Origin: Natronococcus sp. A-GB7
Lineage (GTDB): Archaea; Halobacteriota; Halobacteria; Halobacteriales; Natrialbaceae
Assembly (NCBI RefSeq): GCF_029688865.1
Contig: NZ_JARUKV010000003.1
Location: 172,736 to 236,735, forward strand
Direction: 5' to 3'
Length of the DNA stretch: 64,000 nt
Shown one piece after another: positions 1 through 8,939 of this stretch. A program made the translations under genes and the position numbers. The notes beneath the pieces were generated by a model that was given only the letters and a program-made list of their open reading frames with translations, had not been told where the DNA came from and did not search any database. Within the stretch, counting starts at the first letter, position 1, and each line of letters starts with the position of its first letter.

Positions 1-1499
1 CCGACCCGGAGGCGCTCCCGTCGGTCGCAACCGAGCGGCGATCGTTCATCAAGGGAGTCGGTACACTCACCGGGGGTGCTGCCCTCTCCGGCCGAGCGGC
101 TGCCGACGACAGCGACGAGAAGAGTGATTCGGACCGCACGGAGGAGTGTCGAAACGCGATCACCTTCATTCACGACGGGATGGGCCCGACTCAGGTCACG
201 GGCGCTCGCTACCTCAAGGCCTACCAGGAGGATGCAGAGCAGTTCCCGCTGAACGCCGATCCGTCCGAGACGCCGCTGCACATGGACCGCCACGAGGCCC
301 ACGGGACGATGACCGTCTTCCCCGACGATCCCAACGAGATCGTCATCGACTCGGCGGCTGGAGCGACGAGTCCTGGCGCGATCGACTGTGCCGCCTCGGC
401 CACCGGGATCGGTGCCGGGGTCAAGACGTACAACGGCGCGATCGGCGGCATCAGAAACGAGGACGGCGAGTTCGTTCCCGTCGAGACGATCCTCGAGGCG
501 GCCAGCGATGCGGGGCTCGCGACGGGGCTGGTGACGACCACGCGGATCACCCACGCGACGCCGGCGGCGTTCGCCGCCCACGTCCCCCACCGGTCGATGG
601 AGGACGAGATCGCCGAGCAGTACATCGACGAGGCCGACGTCGACGTCCTGTTGGGCGGTGGAAAGGCCCACTTCGATCCCGACCAGCGCGACGACGGGCG
701 GGACCTGCTGGGTGCCGCAGAAGAGAACGGCTATCAGATCGTCGAGACCGCCGACGAACTCGGTGACGTGGATCAGACACCCGTCCTCGGACTCTTCACC
801 GAGGACGACAGCCACCTGAACTACTACCTCGATCGCCAGTCCGACACGACCCAGCCGGGATTGGTCGAAATGACTGAGAAGGCCCTCGATCTGCTCTCGA
901 GGAACGACGAGGGCTTTTTCGTCATGGTCGAGGCGGGACGGGTCGATCACTGCGGACACAAAAACGATCCGGCGATCCTCGACGAACAGCTCGAAGGTGA
1001 CCGAGCCGTCGGCACCTGCCTCGACTTCGCGCGGGACGATGGGACGGCACCGACGACCGTCGTAACGACAGCGGACCACGAGTGTGGCGGCTTCTCGCTC
1101 GGTCGCGACGGGATATACAACGTCGACTACGAGATGATCGACGCGCTCCAGGCCAGCGTCACCGAGGGGATCGTACCCGCGATCGACGAGGACGTCGAGG
1201 ACGTTGCAGACCTCCAGACCGTCATGTCCGAAGTCGCCGGAATCGAACTCGAGGACGTGGATCGAAACCATTCCGACGCCGATATCTACCGAGCGATCGA
1301 TCTCGGTCCACTGTACGCCGAGGTTCCTGCGCTTCGAGACATGCTCAACAGACAGATGCTGATCGACTTCACCTCTCACGGTCACACAGGCGTCGACGTG
1401 CCGCTGTACGCCGACGGGCCGAACGCCGAGTTCTTCGACCGAGCGCGGGACAACACCGATATCGCCGACGTGATGGCCGACGCGCTAGGCGTCAAGTGA
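1..1499 (+). CDS. Alkaline phosphatase, Tat-exported (5' partial)
   Basis: Metal-dependent phosphomonoesterase of the PhoA family, expected outside the membrane. The frame is open from base 3; the true start lies upstream. The visible N-terminus carries a Tat-like signal (RRSFIKGVG, then a short hydrophobic stretch), so only some tens of residues are missing. Visible motifs are DGMGPTQ near visible residue 58, a DxAASATG nucleophile motif near 128, VKTYNGAIG just after it, VDHCGH near 314, TADHE near 355 and SHGHTGVD near 459; these match the metal-binding blocks of E. coli PhoA. The nucleophile position, Ser102 in E. coli, is Cys here (TGT at 387-389). This is either a real variant or a base error. 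Family assignment is firm; activity with Cys is uncertain. Confidence 0.9.
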   Translation, partial: DPEALPSVATERRSFIKGVGTLTGGAALSGRAAADDSDEKSDSDRTEECRNAITFIHDGMGPTQVTGARYLKAYQEDAEQFPLNADPSETPLHMDRHEAHGTMTVFPDDPNEIVIDSAAGATSPGAIDCAASATGIGAGVKTYNGAIGGIRNEDGEFVPVETILEAASDAGLATGLVTTTRITHATPAAFAAHVPHRSMEDEIAEQYIDEADVDVLLGGGKAHFDPDQRDDGRDLLGAAEENGYQIVETADELGDVDQTPVLGLFTEDDSHLNYYLDRQSDTTQPGLVEMTEKALDLLSRNDEGFFVMVEAGRVDHCGHKNDPAILDEQLEGDRAVGTCLDFARDDGTAPTTVVTTADHECGGFSLGRDGIYNVDYEMIDALQASVTEGIVPAIDEDVEDVADLQTVMSEVAGIELEDVDRNHSDADIYRAIDLGPLYAEVPALRDMLNRQMLIDFTSHGHTGVDVPLYADGPNAEFFDRARDNTDIADVMADALGVK

Positions 1500-1761
1500 C
1501 GAGTCACGCCTGGCTCGAGCGTCTCGCCGGGAATTTCGATTTTCGGAGGGCTGATGCCGGAGCCTCCACCGTTGTCGTTCGGTAGTCGCTTCGCTCTCGT
1601 CCGACCGTGATCGGGCCCAGCTGGAATTGGTATCGCGTCTAGTGATTTATATCTGTGTTGGCAGTTGTTCTGCAGCGCACAGAACGCTCTCGAGAACGGG
1701 ACACTCAGTCCGTCCGAAGACCGTACGTCCTTTATGTTCGTCCGGAGCGTCGGGGATGGGT

Positions 1762-2061
1762 ATGACCGAAGAACAGGATACGCCCCGTCTCGGGTTCGGG
1801 ACGAGGATCTACACCGAGGACGGAACGCAGGTCGGCCGCGTCCGCGGGTTCGACGAGGACGGATTCTACGTCACGGCTCGAGAGGGCCTCGAGGGGATGA
1901 GCGTCGAGCACGTCCGATCGGGCAAGGAGTTCGGCGAGGCGGAGCTGATGTGGCGCTGCTGGGAGTGTGGCGAGATGGGACGGCTCAACTCCGAGCTACC
2001 CGAGAGCTGTCCGTCCTGTGGCGCCGATCGCGAGGATCTGTACTACTGGACCGAGGACTAA
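1762..2061 (+). CDS. Small rubredoxin-like zinc-ribbon protein (DUF7130-like)
   Basis: A 99-residue acidic protein. The first half (GTRIYTEDGTQVGRVRGFDEDG) looks like a short PRC-barrel-type beta domain; the second half is a zinc ribbon with CWEC and CPSC knuckles. Function is unknown; the family is common in haloarchaea. The open frame extends upstream to 1627, but that part has poor composition. A TATA-like CCTTTATG at 1729-1736 lies about 25 nt before ATG 1756 (adds Met-Gly) and ATG 1762, so either start suits a leaderless transcript. The next gene, ketopantoate reductase, follows after 39 nt on the same strand. Confidence 0.8.
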   Translation: MTEEQDTPRLGFGTRIYTEDGTQVGRVRGFDEDGFYVTAREGLEGMSVEHVRSGKEFGEAELMWRCWECGEMGRLNSELPESCPSCGADREDLYYWTED

Positions 2062-2100
2062 CGACAATCGTTTTCACCGCTCCGAAACCACCCTCGAGCG

Positions 2101-3000
2101 ATGCAGATCGTCATCTTCGGCGCCGGCAGCCTCGGGAGCCTCGTCGGCGCCGTCCTCGCGCGCGACCACGAGGTAACGCTCGTCGGTCGCGAGAGCCACG
2201 TTACGGCCGTTCGAGAGCGCGGGCTCGTCCTCGAGGGCGAGCTCGAGGCGACGGTCGAGCCGCGGGCGACGACCGACGGGGCTGGACTCGCGGCCGACCT
2301 CGCGGTCGTGACGGTGAAATCCTACGACACGAGAGGGGCCGCCGAAACGCTCGCGACGGGGGCGTTCGACGCCGTCCTCTCCCTGCAAAACGGGATGGGA
2401 AACGAGACGGTGCTCGCCGATGCGCTGGACGAGCCCGTCCTCGCCGGGACGGCCTCCTACGGCGCCGTCCTGCGGGAGCCGGGGATCGTCGAGTGTACCG
2501 GTATCGGTGAGCTCGTCCTCGGCGACCGTCGCGGGGGCGAATCCGCGATCGCCGACCGTACCGCCGACGCCTTCCGTTCGGCCGGGCTCGAAGCGACCGT
2601 CTCCGAGGCGATGCCCCGTCGGCTGTGGGAGAAGCTCGCGGTCAACGCTGCGATCAACCCGGTGACGGCGCTGACCGCGACCGAGAACGCGGCGGTGCTC
2701 GAGGAGCCGGCTGCCGACCTCGCTCGAGGGGCGACCCGCGAGACGGCCCGCGTCGCCCGTGCCGAGGGCGTCGGGCTCTCGAACCGCGAGGCGCTCGCGG
2801 CGACGGAGCGAGTCGTCGAGGAGACGGCGGCGAACACCTCCTCGATGCGCCAGGACGTCCTCGCGGAACGCCGAACCGAGATCGACGCGATCAACGGCTA
2901 CGTTCTCGAGCGAGCGGTCGAACACGGGCTCGAGGTCCCGACGAATCGCACGCTCGCGGCGCTCGTGCGAGCGTGGGAACGGGGACGTGGTCTGCGGTAG
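2101..3000 (+). CDS. panE: 2-dehydropantoate 2-reductase (ketopantoate reductase)
   Basis: Predicted NADPH-dependent reduction of ketopantoate to pantoate in coenzyme A synthesis. The 299-residue length is usual. The N-terminus has a Rossmann dinucleotide fold (MQIVIFGAGSLGSLVGA), with VKSYDT and LQNGMGNE typical of ApbA/PanE. The C-terminal helical domain has LWEKLAVNAAINPVTALT, where the Lys and Asn are the usual catalytic and substrate residues, and SSMRQDVLAERRTEIDAING near the end. Sequence identifies the family well; cytosolic location is inferred from the lack of a signal. No partner pathway gene is adjacent. Confidence 0.93.
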   Translation: MQIVIFGAGSLGSLVGAVLARDHEVTLVGRESHVTAVRERGLVLEGELEATVEPRATTDGAGLAADLAVVTVKSYDTRGAAETLATGAFDAVLSLQNGMGNETVLADALDEPVLAGTASYGAVLREPGIVECTGIGELVLGDRRGGESAIADRTADAFRSAGLEATVSEAMPRRLWEKLAVNAAINPVTALTATENAAVLEEPAADLARGATRETARVARAEGVGLSNREALAATERVVEETAANTSSMRQDVLAERRTEIDAINGYVLERAVEHGLEVPTNRTLAALVRAWERGRGLR

Positions 3001-3054
3001 AGTCCGGCAGCTCTCGACTCGAGCGAAAACACGAGAACGGATCGAAACGACGCC

Positions 3055-3411
3055 TTAGAACGGAGCCTCGGGTCCTTCGTCGGCCTCGCCGTCGTCGACG
3101 GTCTCGCCGGGGAACGACGGCTCCATGCCGCCACCCATGTCGTCGCCGCCATCCATACCGGTGTGGGCGTTGACCTTCTCGATCTCGGGAATTTCCTTGA
3201 CCATTCGGCTCTTGATCGCCTGGATCGTCATCGGCGAAATTCCACAGCCACTGCAGGCGCCACCGAGCGCGATGGTGACCTCGCCGGACTCGCGGTCGAG
3301 GTCCTGAATCGCCGCCGAGCCGCCGTGCATCTGGATCTGCGGGAAGTTCCGTCGCAGGAAGTTCGAGACGCGGTCCTCGAGGTCGTCTCCGTCCTGAGTT
3401 TCGGTGCTCAT
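3055..3411 (-). CDS. NifU-like iron-sulfur scaffold domain protein
   Basis: A 118-residue protein built around the NifU C-terminal (Nfu) domain. The key motif GGACSGCGIS gives the CxxC that bridges an Fe-S cluster between two subunits. It is preceded by FLRRNFPQIQMHGG and IQDLD, typical of Nfu proteins, and followed by an acidic, Gly/Met-rich tail (GGDDMGGGMEPSFPG). Nfu proteins assemble or deliver Fe-S clusters in the cytosol. It lies tail-to-tail with panE and shares orientation with the DUF5783-like gene downstream of 3460. The Fe-S role rests on the family. Confidence 0.9.
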   Translation of the reverse strand: MSTETQDGDDLEDRVSNFLRRNFPQIQMHGGSAAIQDLDRESGEVTIALGGACSGCGISPMTIQAIKSRMVKEIPEIEKVNAHTGMDGGDDMGGGMEPSFPGETVDDGEADEGPEAPF

Positions 3412-3459
3412 GTCTCGCCGTTGGGGGCGAACCTCCCTAAACCTTCCGTCGCTTCCCGT

Positions 3460-3777
3460 TCAGTCGAACTCGAAGACTCGCTCGAGTTCGCGCTCGATCT
3501 CCTCGACGTAAATCTCGAGGATCTCCTCGAAACGGTCCTCCTCGACCAGCACGCCCGTAACCCGGTCGTAGGGGTCGTCGGGAAGTTCGACGCGGAACTC
3601 GCCGTTTCCGTCGTAGAAGGGTTCACTTTCGTTCAGGACCTGCTGGTCGATCGCGTGGACCAGTTCGGAGTCGTAGCGGTCGTTCATCCGGTTGAACGCG
3701 TTCTTGTACGCCTGCTGGAGTTCGGGGAAGTAGTTGGCGTACTTGTCCTCGAACTTCTCGGGGTCGAACTCTGCCAT
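3460..3777 (-). CDS. Conserved haloarchaeal protein (DUF5783-like)
   Basis: A 105-residue acidic, mostly helical protein starting MAEFDPEKFEDKY. The open frame runs on to 3864, but the ATG at 3777 gives the conserved-looking N-terminus; the extension is low-quality sequence. There are no Cys pairs, signal or membrane segments. The C-terminus is strongly helical (EEILEIYVEEIERELERVF). I recognise the family from recall as a haloarchaeal domain of unknown function; no function is offered. It precedes the nifU-like gene on the same strand with a 48 nt gap. Confidence 0.75.
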   Translation of the reverse strand: MAEFDPEKFEDKYANYFPELQQAYKNAFNRMNDRYDSELVHAIDQQVLNESEPFYDGNGEFRVELPDDPYDRVTGVLVEEDRFEEILEIYVEEIERELERVFEFD

Positions 3778-3940
3778 ACCGTCTACGAACGCGAGCGAGG
3801 ACAAAAGTCGGACGATCGGCCGCTTGACCCCCGTTAACACAGACACTAGTAACGACCCTGACACGGTACGGGGTTCCTACATACGACCCACGCACACGCA
3901 GGCGGCACCACCATCCCTCTCACCGGGATAGCGAGCCACG

Positions 3941-4321
3941 ATGTCATCCGATCAACACCCCGTCCCCCCGGAAGCCCTTCCACCGGGATGGGGGCCGGTC
4001 GAGTGCTGCCGTGGCTACCTCGCGTACCGTCACGCTCGACCGCCGATCGAACTCATTGCGGACCGGACCACCGCCGACGGTTTCCACCCCGGGCTCGGAC
4101 TGAGCCACTGCTGGGAACTGCAGTACCAGTACGCACTCGACGACCGGGCGATTACCGAGTGCATCGGTCGCGTGCCGACCCGGCAGGCGGCCGTCGAGGG
4201 ACTGCTCGAGTGTATGTCCCGACTGCACGACCGCCTCGAGAACCGGACCGACCCGCTCGAGATTCGGACCGTTCTGGACGGCGTCTCGCTCGGCGACGCG
4301 ATTCCGGACGGTTCCCGCTGA
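3941..4321 (+). CDS. Conserved hypothetical protein, haloarchaeal
   Basis: 126 residues, cytosolic by composition. The middle part (RPPIELIADR, HPGLGLSHCWELQYQYALDD, IGRVPTRQAAVEGLLECM) reads like a genuine folded domain, and codon use matches neighbouring genes. No catalytic motif is recognised. The N-terminus is proline-rich (PVPPEALPPGWGPVECC). It stands alone, divergent from the DUF5783-like gene. I cannot assign a function. Confidence 0.7.
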   Translation: MSSDQHPVPPEALPPGWGPVECCRGYLAYRHARPPIELIADRTTADGFHPGLGLSHCWELQYQYALDDRAITECIGRVPTRQAAVEGLLECMSRLHDRLENRTDPLEIRTVLDGVSLGDAIPDGSR

Positions 4322-4573
4322 GGGCCCGGACTCGTGTCCGCCGTAATGACCTCTTACTCGGCCGTTCGCATCCAGTTACGGCCACTGCAGTTTCTACGAC
4401 CGGTCGGGTCAGAAGCGAGTTCGCCGCCATCGGTCTCTCGTGGTGAGGCAGTCGGCTCCGGACGGAGCCAATAAATTGTATATTACGATATAGAATCCGT
4501 CGGCGAGGCGTGGCGGAGCGCTTATGCGACCGACCGAACTACCGTGTACAACGGACGCTACTCGAGAGGTCTC

Positions 4574-5326
4574 ATGACAGCTCAGATCCCTTTCGCCATC
4601 GACTTTCACGTTCACTCGGACGACTCCTACGACGGTCACGAACCGATCGAGCTCGTTCTCGAGCACGCGGCGGATATCGGGCTCGACGGAGTCGTCATCA
4701 CCGACCACGACGAGATCGGTGAGTCACTCCGGGCCGCCGAGATCGCGCCGGAGTACGGCCTCGTCGGAATTCCGGGTGTCGAGGTATCGACGCGACACGG
4801 CCACCTGCTGGCGATCGGCGTCGAGGAGCGACCCGATCCGGGCCAGCCGTTCATGGAGACGGTCGAGACGGTTCGCGACCTCGGCGGCGTCGCGATCGTT
4901 CCACACCCGTTCCAGCGCAGCCGCCACGGCGTTCGCAAGCGCCACATCGAGGACGCGGACGCGATCGAGGTCTACAACTCGATGCTGTTTACCGGCTACC
5001 GCAACCGCCGAGCACGAACGTTCGCCAGACGGCGAGAGTACCCCGAGATCGGCGCCAGCGACGCTCACTACCTGCCGAACGTCGGCCGCGCCTACACCGA
5101 GATCCTCGTCACACCGGACGCCGCGAACCCCACCAAAGCCGAGATCGACGGCGATGACCTCATCGACGCCATCCTCGAGGGACGGACCCAGATCCGAGGC
5201 AAGCGCACGCCGGTGTACAAAAGCTCGATCCAGTACGCCAAGGGAGCGGTCCGGAAGTCGACGTATCTGTTGACCTCGCGTGCGCCGCTGGTGCCGACGG
5301 TGCCGGCGTCGATGGACCGCTCCTAA
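4574..5326 (+). CDS. PHP domain phosphoesterase
   Basis: 250-residue PHP protein, a metal-dependent phosphoesterase fold related to the PHP domain of DNA polymerase III alpha. Metal-ligand motifs are visible in order: DFHVHSDDSYDG at the start, VVITDHDEIGES, PGVEVST, PHPFQRSRHG and GASDAHYLPNVG. The ATG at 4574 puts the HVHS motif close to the N-terminus, as is normal; an open frame 30 nt longer exists. Substrate is unknown; nucleotide or small phosphoesters are usual for this group. The 3' end overlaps the convergent DHH gene by 4 nt. A second PHP protein is at 20234-21010. Confidence 0.85.
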   Translation: MTAQIPFAIDFHVHSDDSYDGHEPIELVLEHAADIGLDGVVITDHDEIGESLRAAEIAPEYGLVGIPGVEVSTRHGHLLAIGVEERPDPGQPFMETVETVRDLGGVAIVPHPFQRSRHGVRKRHIEDADAIEVYNSMLFTGYRNRRARTFARRREYPEIGASDAHYLPNVGRAYTEILVTPDAANPTKAEIDGDDLIDAILEGRTQIRGKRTPVYKSSIQYAKGAVRKSTYLLTSRAPLVPTVPASMDRS

Positions 5327-6828
5327 CCGAGCTGGTCGCCGACGATCTCGTCGGCCCGTTCGACGAACTCCGCCTCCGCCCCCTTCGGAACCGTCGCACC
5401 GGCGGCGACGTCGTGGCCCCCGCCGTCGCCGCCGACCGCCCGCGAGGCCTCGCCCATTACCCGCGAGAGATCCAGTCCCTTCCGGACGAGACTGTGGGTA
5501 CTACGGGCCGAGACCTTGATCTCCTCGACGTCGGTCTCGGCTCCGTCGTCATCGTCTCCACCCTTTTCGGCGAACGCGAGGATCGGCTTCGATCGGCTGA
5601 TCCCGTCGTTGCCCATCGCCATCCCGGCGACGATCCCGACGATCGTCTCGCGGATGCGATCCTCGGCGTGGAACCACTGGACGTGTGCCTCGTGGGTGAC
5701 GCCCTCCTCGGTGACGAGGTCGATCCCCTCCGAGAGGTTTCGGCGGTGGTTGCGCAGGAGCTTGCGAGCGCGCTCGAGTGCGCCCTCCCGATCGCCCAGG
5801 CAGACGCCGAGGCCGACGTCGGCTCGCTCGTAGCGGGCGGTCGCGTTCAGCAGCGTCGAAAACTCGCTGGCGTCCCGTAGCTCCGTGCCGACCGGCTCCT
5901 CGCTGAGCACGTAGCTGGTGGCGACGAGCCCGTCGATCTTCGACGCGGGGACGCCCCGCTCGACGGCTCGCTTGACGAGGGCGCTGGCGACGGTCTGTTG
6001 TTCCTCCCTGGTCAGCTCGGCCCAGCAGCGCCACTCGCCGTCGGACTGTAACTCGAGGCCGAGCCCGTCGAGAAACGAGAGGGCCCCGCGCTGGTCGTTC
6101 GAGATCCCGGGGATGCGGACGTCGGTCGCGTACTCGAGGAGCTTCGGCAACGGGCGGGTCTGTTTGCCGTACAGCGCGAGGTCGGTCCCGGTCTCGACGA
6201 CGCCGGCCTCGACGCCCTCGGCGACGATGCCCTCGTTGGCGCCGTGGAGTTCGCCGCCGGACGCCTGCATGTCACCGACGGCGCCGACCACCGCGAGGGC
6301 GGCGAGGTCGCGGTTGTCGGCGCGTGCGGTCGCGGTTCCTCCGTCCGCCGCCGTGATCGGTCCGCCGTCGTCGTCGGTTCCGGCCGTGAGTTCGGCGAGC
6401 GCCCGCGCGAGAACGTAGCTCGCTCCCGCACCCGACAGCTCCGAGGCGCCGTCGATCCCGAACAGCAGCGGGTTGAGGTGGTAGTCGGTCTCGTGGTCGG
6501 CGGGCTGGTGGTGGTCGGCGATGACCGGCGTGAACGCGCCCGCGTCCTCGTACTCGCCGATGATATCGAGCTGGCCGCTGCCGAAGTCCGTGAACAACAC
6601 GGTGTCGTAGTCGGTCGCGGCGATGTCGGCGATCGCGGCCTCGTCGAGCTGTTTCTCGAAGACGCTCTCGAAGGGGATCCCCGCGCGCTCGAGTGCCCGT
6701 GCGGCGATCGCGGCGCTGGTCAGTCCGTCGGCGTCGATGTGGGAGGCGAGCAGCACTCGATCGCAGTCACGGAGGTGTCGTGCGCACGCGAGCGCTCGGT
6801 CGTCGAGTTCGGGAACCGGTCCGGTCAT
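5323..6828 (-). CDS. RecJ-like DHH family phosphoesterase/exonuclease
   Basis: 501 residues. The DHH superfamily motifs are clear: LLASHIDADGLTSAA near residue 28, DTVLFTDFGSGQ (motif II) near 75, and VIADHHQPADHET (motif III, DHH) near 102. The C-terminal DHHA1-type region ends with SRSKPILAF and AVGGDGGGHDVAAGATVPKG, the usual GGGH nucleic-acid-binding motif. Archaeal RecJ/GAN-type proteins are single-strand DNA or RNA nucleases linked to replication and repair; the exact polarity and substrate cannot be read from sequence. Convergent with the PHP gene (4 nt overlap). Confidence 0.88.
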   Translation of the reverse strand: MTGPVPELDDRALACARHLRDCDRVLLASHIDADGLTSAAIAARALERAGIPFESVFEKQLDEAAIADIAATDYDTVLFTDFGSGQLDIIGEYEDAGAFTPVIADHHQPADHETDYHLNPLLFGIDGASELSGAGASYVLARALAELTAGTDDDGGPITAADGGTATARADNRDLAALAVVGAVGDMQASGGELHGANEGIVAEGVEAGVVETGTDLALYGKQTRPLPKLLEYATDVRIPGISNDQRGALSFLDGLGLELQSDGEWRCWAELTREEQQTVASALVKRAVERGVPASKIDGLVATSYVLSEEPVGTELRDASEFSTLLNATARYERADVGLGVCLGDREGALERARKLLRNHRRNLSEGIDLVTEEGVTHEAHVQWFHAEDRIRETIVGIVAGMAMGNDGISRSKPILAFAEKGGDDDDGAETDVEEIKVSARSTHSLVRKGLDLSRVMGEASRAVGGDGGGHDVAAGATVPKGAEAEFVERADEIVGDQLG

Positions 6829-6888
6829 CGGTTCATCGGTCGATTGTGAGTCGGCATACGGGATAAAGCTCCGGTCCCGGCCGAACGG

Positions 6889-7239
6889 TTAGGCGGCGAT
6901 CGGGGAGTTCCCCGACAGCAGCAGGATGACGTTGTTCGTCACGAGCACGAGGTAGACGGCGACCATCCCGCCGACGAACCGACGGTCGATCGGATCGGAG
7001 AGGAGGTGTCCGATCGCGACGACGATCGCGGCGTAACAGATCGCGGCGACGGCGACGCCCGGCAGGCCGAGCAGTTCGTAGAACAGCACGGTAACGGGAT
7101 TGAGTTCGGTCGCGTAGGGTACCAGAAAGAACAGCGTGGCGGCGACCATGTCGATCCCCCAGAGGACGAAAAACGCGGCCCGGAGCCCGACCGTTCCCGG
7201 GGGGTCGAGTTCGAGCGTGTGAGATCGTTCTACCGTCAT
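6889..7239 (-). CDS. Small integral membrane protein (DUF5658-like)
   Basis: 116 residues with about three membrane segments: around residues 20-42 (AAFFVLWGIDMVAATLFFLV), 60-80 (LPGVAVAAICYAAIVVAIG) and 90-110 (VGGMVAVYLVLVTNNVILLL). The pattern W-G-I-D-x-x-A-T plus an N near the last helix resembles the DUF5658 membrane family; that assignment is from recall. Function is unknown. It sits upstream of the DHH gene on the same strand, 60 nt away, so the two could be cotranscribed. Confidence 0.75.
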   Translation of the reverse strand: MTVERSHTLELDPPGTVGLRAAFFVLWGIDMVAATLFFLVPYATELNPVTVLFYELLGLPGVAVAAICYAAIVVAIGHLLSDPIDRRFVGGMVAVYLVLVTNNVILLLSGNSPIAA

Positions 7240-7384
7240 TCGACGCCCACTAGCCGTCCGGAGAGATTATGAAGCATCCTTGCGAGAGCCAACTGTGACG
7301 CCTTCGCACGGCCCCTGACGGGTTCGGGCCGGCTCCTTCGAGCGCCCGCCACCGCCCTCGTTCGATCCGACAGCCGAGAGGCGA

Positions 7385-8128
7385 TCAGTCGCGGTACGTC
7401 GGCGCTGCAGTCTCGACGGTCTCGCAGGCCAGCGCGTCGAAGGTCGCCTCGCTCGCGACCACGTCGACGTCGATTCCGCGCTCGGCGGCCGTCTCCCGGG
7501 TTGGTTCCCCGATGACGCCGACGGTCGCGTCCTCGAGCCCATCGACCGCTTCCTCGCGAAGGCCCCGTTCCCCTGCGGCCTCGAGGAAGTGATCGACGGT
7601 CAACGAGGAGGTAAAGCAGGCGGCGTCGAGCTCGCCGCCGGCCGCCCGCTCGGCCGATACGCCGCTGCCCTCGGGTCGGACGAGCCGGTAGAGGATCGTC
7701 TCGTGGACGTACGCACCGGCGGCCTCGAACCCGTCCAGAAGGACGGGACTGCCGTGGTCGCTGCGGGCGACCTCGATCCGGGCGCCGTCGATTCGATCGG
7801 AGAGGGTGACGACCAGGCCGCTCGAGGTGTACTCGTCGGGAACGACGTCGACCTCGTAGCCCGCCTCGCGGACGGCCGCGGCCGTCTTCGGGCCGATCGC
7901 ACAGACGGTCGCGTTGCCGGGGTTCCAGCCCGAGTCGGCGACGAGTTCGGCGCCGGTTTTGCTCGTCAGGACGACGTAGTCGGCGTCCTCTCGAGGCGTA
8001 GCGTCGGCTGCTTCGATCGACAGCATCGGATCCGGAACCGGCGTCGCGCCAAGCGAGTCGATCAGTTCGACCGCGTCGGCGAGCCGTTCGTCGTCGGGTC
8101 GGAACACCGCGACGGAAAGGTCTCGCAT
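7385..8128 (-). CDS. hemD: Uroporphyrinogen-III synthase
   Basis: Cyclises hydroxymethylbilane to uroporphyrinogen III with inversion of ring D. 247 residues, the family's usual size. HemD is poorly conserved; the calls rest on RPDDERLADAVELIDSLGATPVPDPML at the start, DYVVLTSKTGAELV, VCAIGPKTAAAVREAGYEVD, VLLDGFEAAGAYVHETILYRLV, ACFTSSLTVDHFLEA and VGVIGEPTRETAAERGI, which match the two-lobed HEM4 fold. It is the last gene of hemC-sumT-hemD, 4 nt after sumT, which strongly supports the assignment. Confidence 0.92.
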   Translation of the reverse strand: MRDLSVAVFRPDDERLADAVELIDSLGATPVPDPMLSIEAADATPREDADYVVLTSKTGAELVADSGWNPGNATVCAIGPKTAAAVREAGYEVDVVPDEYTSSGLVVTLSDRIDGARIEVARSDHGSPVLLDGFEAAGAYVHETILYRLVRPEGSGVSAERAAGGELDAACFTSSLTVDHFLEAAGERGLREEAVDGLEDATVGVIGEPTRETAAERGIDVDVVASEATFDALACETVETAAPTYRD

Positions 8129-8132
8129 CCGG

Positions 8133-8939
8133 TTACACCTCCCCGTCCGTCGCCGTCGTCTCGCTCGCCGTCTCGTTGGCGAGGAACTCGAAGACGGTCG
8201 CTCTGGTCGCGGCGACCTCGCCGATGACGGTCACTGCGGGCGGCCTGATTCCGACCTCGTCGCGGGCGCCGACGATCGTCTCGAGGGTTCCCGTCGCGAC
8301 CTGCTGGTTCGACCAGGTGGCGCGCTCGACGAGCGCGACCGGCGTCTCGGAGGCCATCCCGGCCTCGAGCAGCGCGTCGGTGTAGTCGGGGAGGCGCTTG
8401 ACGCCCATCAGCACGACGATGGTGCCGCCGACGGCGGCCAGGGCCTCCCAGTCGACAGCCGACTCGGATTTCGTGGGGTCCTCGTGGCCCGTGACCACCG
8501 ACAGCGAGGAGGCGTGGTCGCGGTGGGTAACCGGAATCCCGGCGACGGCGGGCGCGGCGGTCGCGGAGGTGACGCCGGGGACGATCTCGAAGGGAACGCC
8601 GTGCTCCGCGAGGTGTTCGGCCTCCTCGCCGCCGCGGCCGAAGACGAACGAGTCGCCGCCCTTCAGCCGGACGATGGAGTTCCCCTCGCGGGCGAGTTCG
8701 ACGAGTCGCTCGTTGATCTCCGACTGGGGAGTACGCTCACCGCCCGCCCGCTTGCCGACGTCCTCACAGCGCTCCGGAGAGAGACCGTCGAGGATCTCGG
8801 GGCCGGGCAGCCTGTCGTGGAGGACGACGTCGGCGCGCTCGAGCAGTCGCTTCCCCTTCACGGTCAACAGCTCCGGATCGCCCGGCCCGCTGCCGACGAG
8901 GTAGACGGTTCCGGGCTCCGGGTCGACGATGTCGGCCAT
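8133..8939 (-). CDS. cobA: Uroporphyrinogen-III C-methyltransferase (SUMT)
   Basis: SAM-dependent methylation of uroporphyrinogen III at C2 and C7 to precorrin-2, feeding sirohaem, cobalamin and the sirohaem-dependent archaeal haem route. 268 residues. Motifs: VYLVGSGPGDPELLTVKG (N-terminal tetrapyrrole methylase signature), VVLHDRLPG, VRLKGGDSFVFGRGGEE and VPFEIVPGVTSATAAPA, with TGHEDPTKS later. The open frame continues upstream, but ATG 8939 starts the family N-terminus and overlaps the hemC stop codon (ATGA), a translational coupling arrangement. It lies between hemC and hemD. Confidence 0.95.
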   Translation of the reverse strand: MADIVDPEPGTVYLVGSGPGDPELLTVKGKRLLERADVVLHDRLPGPEILDGLSPERCEDVGKRAGGERTPQSEINERLVELAREGNSIVRLKGGDSFVFGRGGEEAEHLAEHGVPFEIVPGVTSATAAPAVAGIPVTHRDHASSLSVVTGHEDPTKSESAVDWEALAAVGGTIVVLMGVKRLPDYTDALLEAGMASETPVALVERATWSNQQVATGTLETIVGARDEVGIRPPAVTVIGEVAATRATVFEFLANETASETTATDGEV

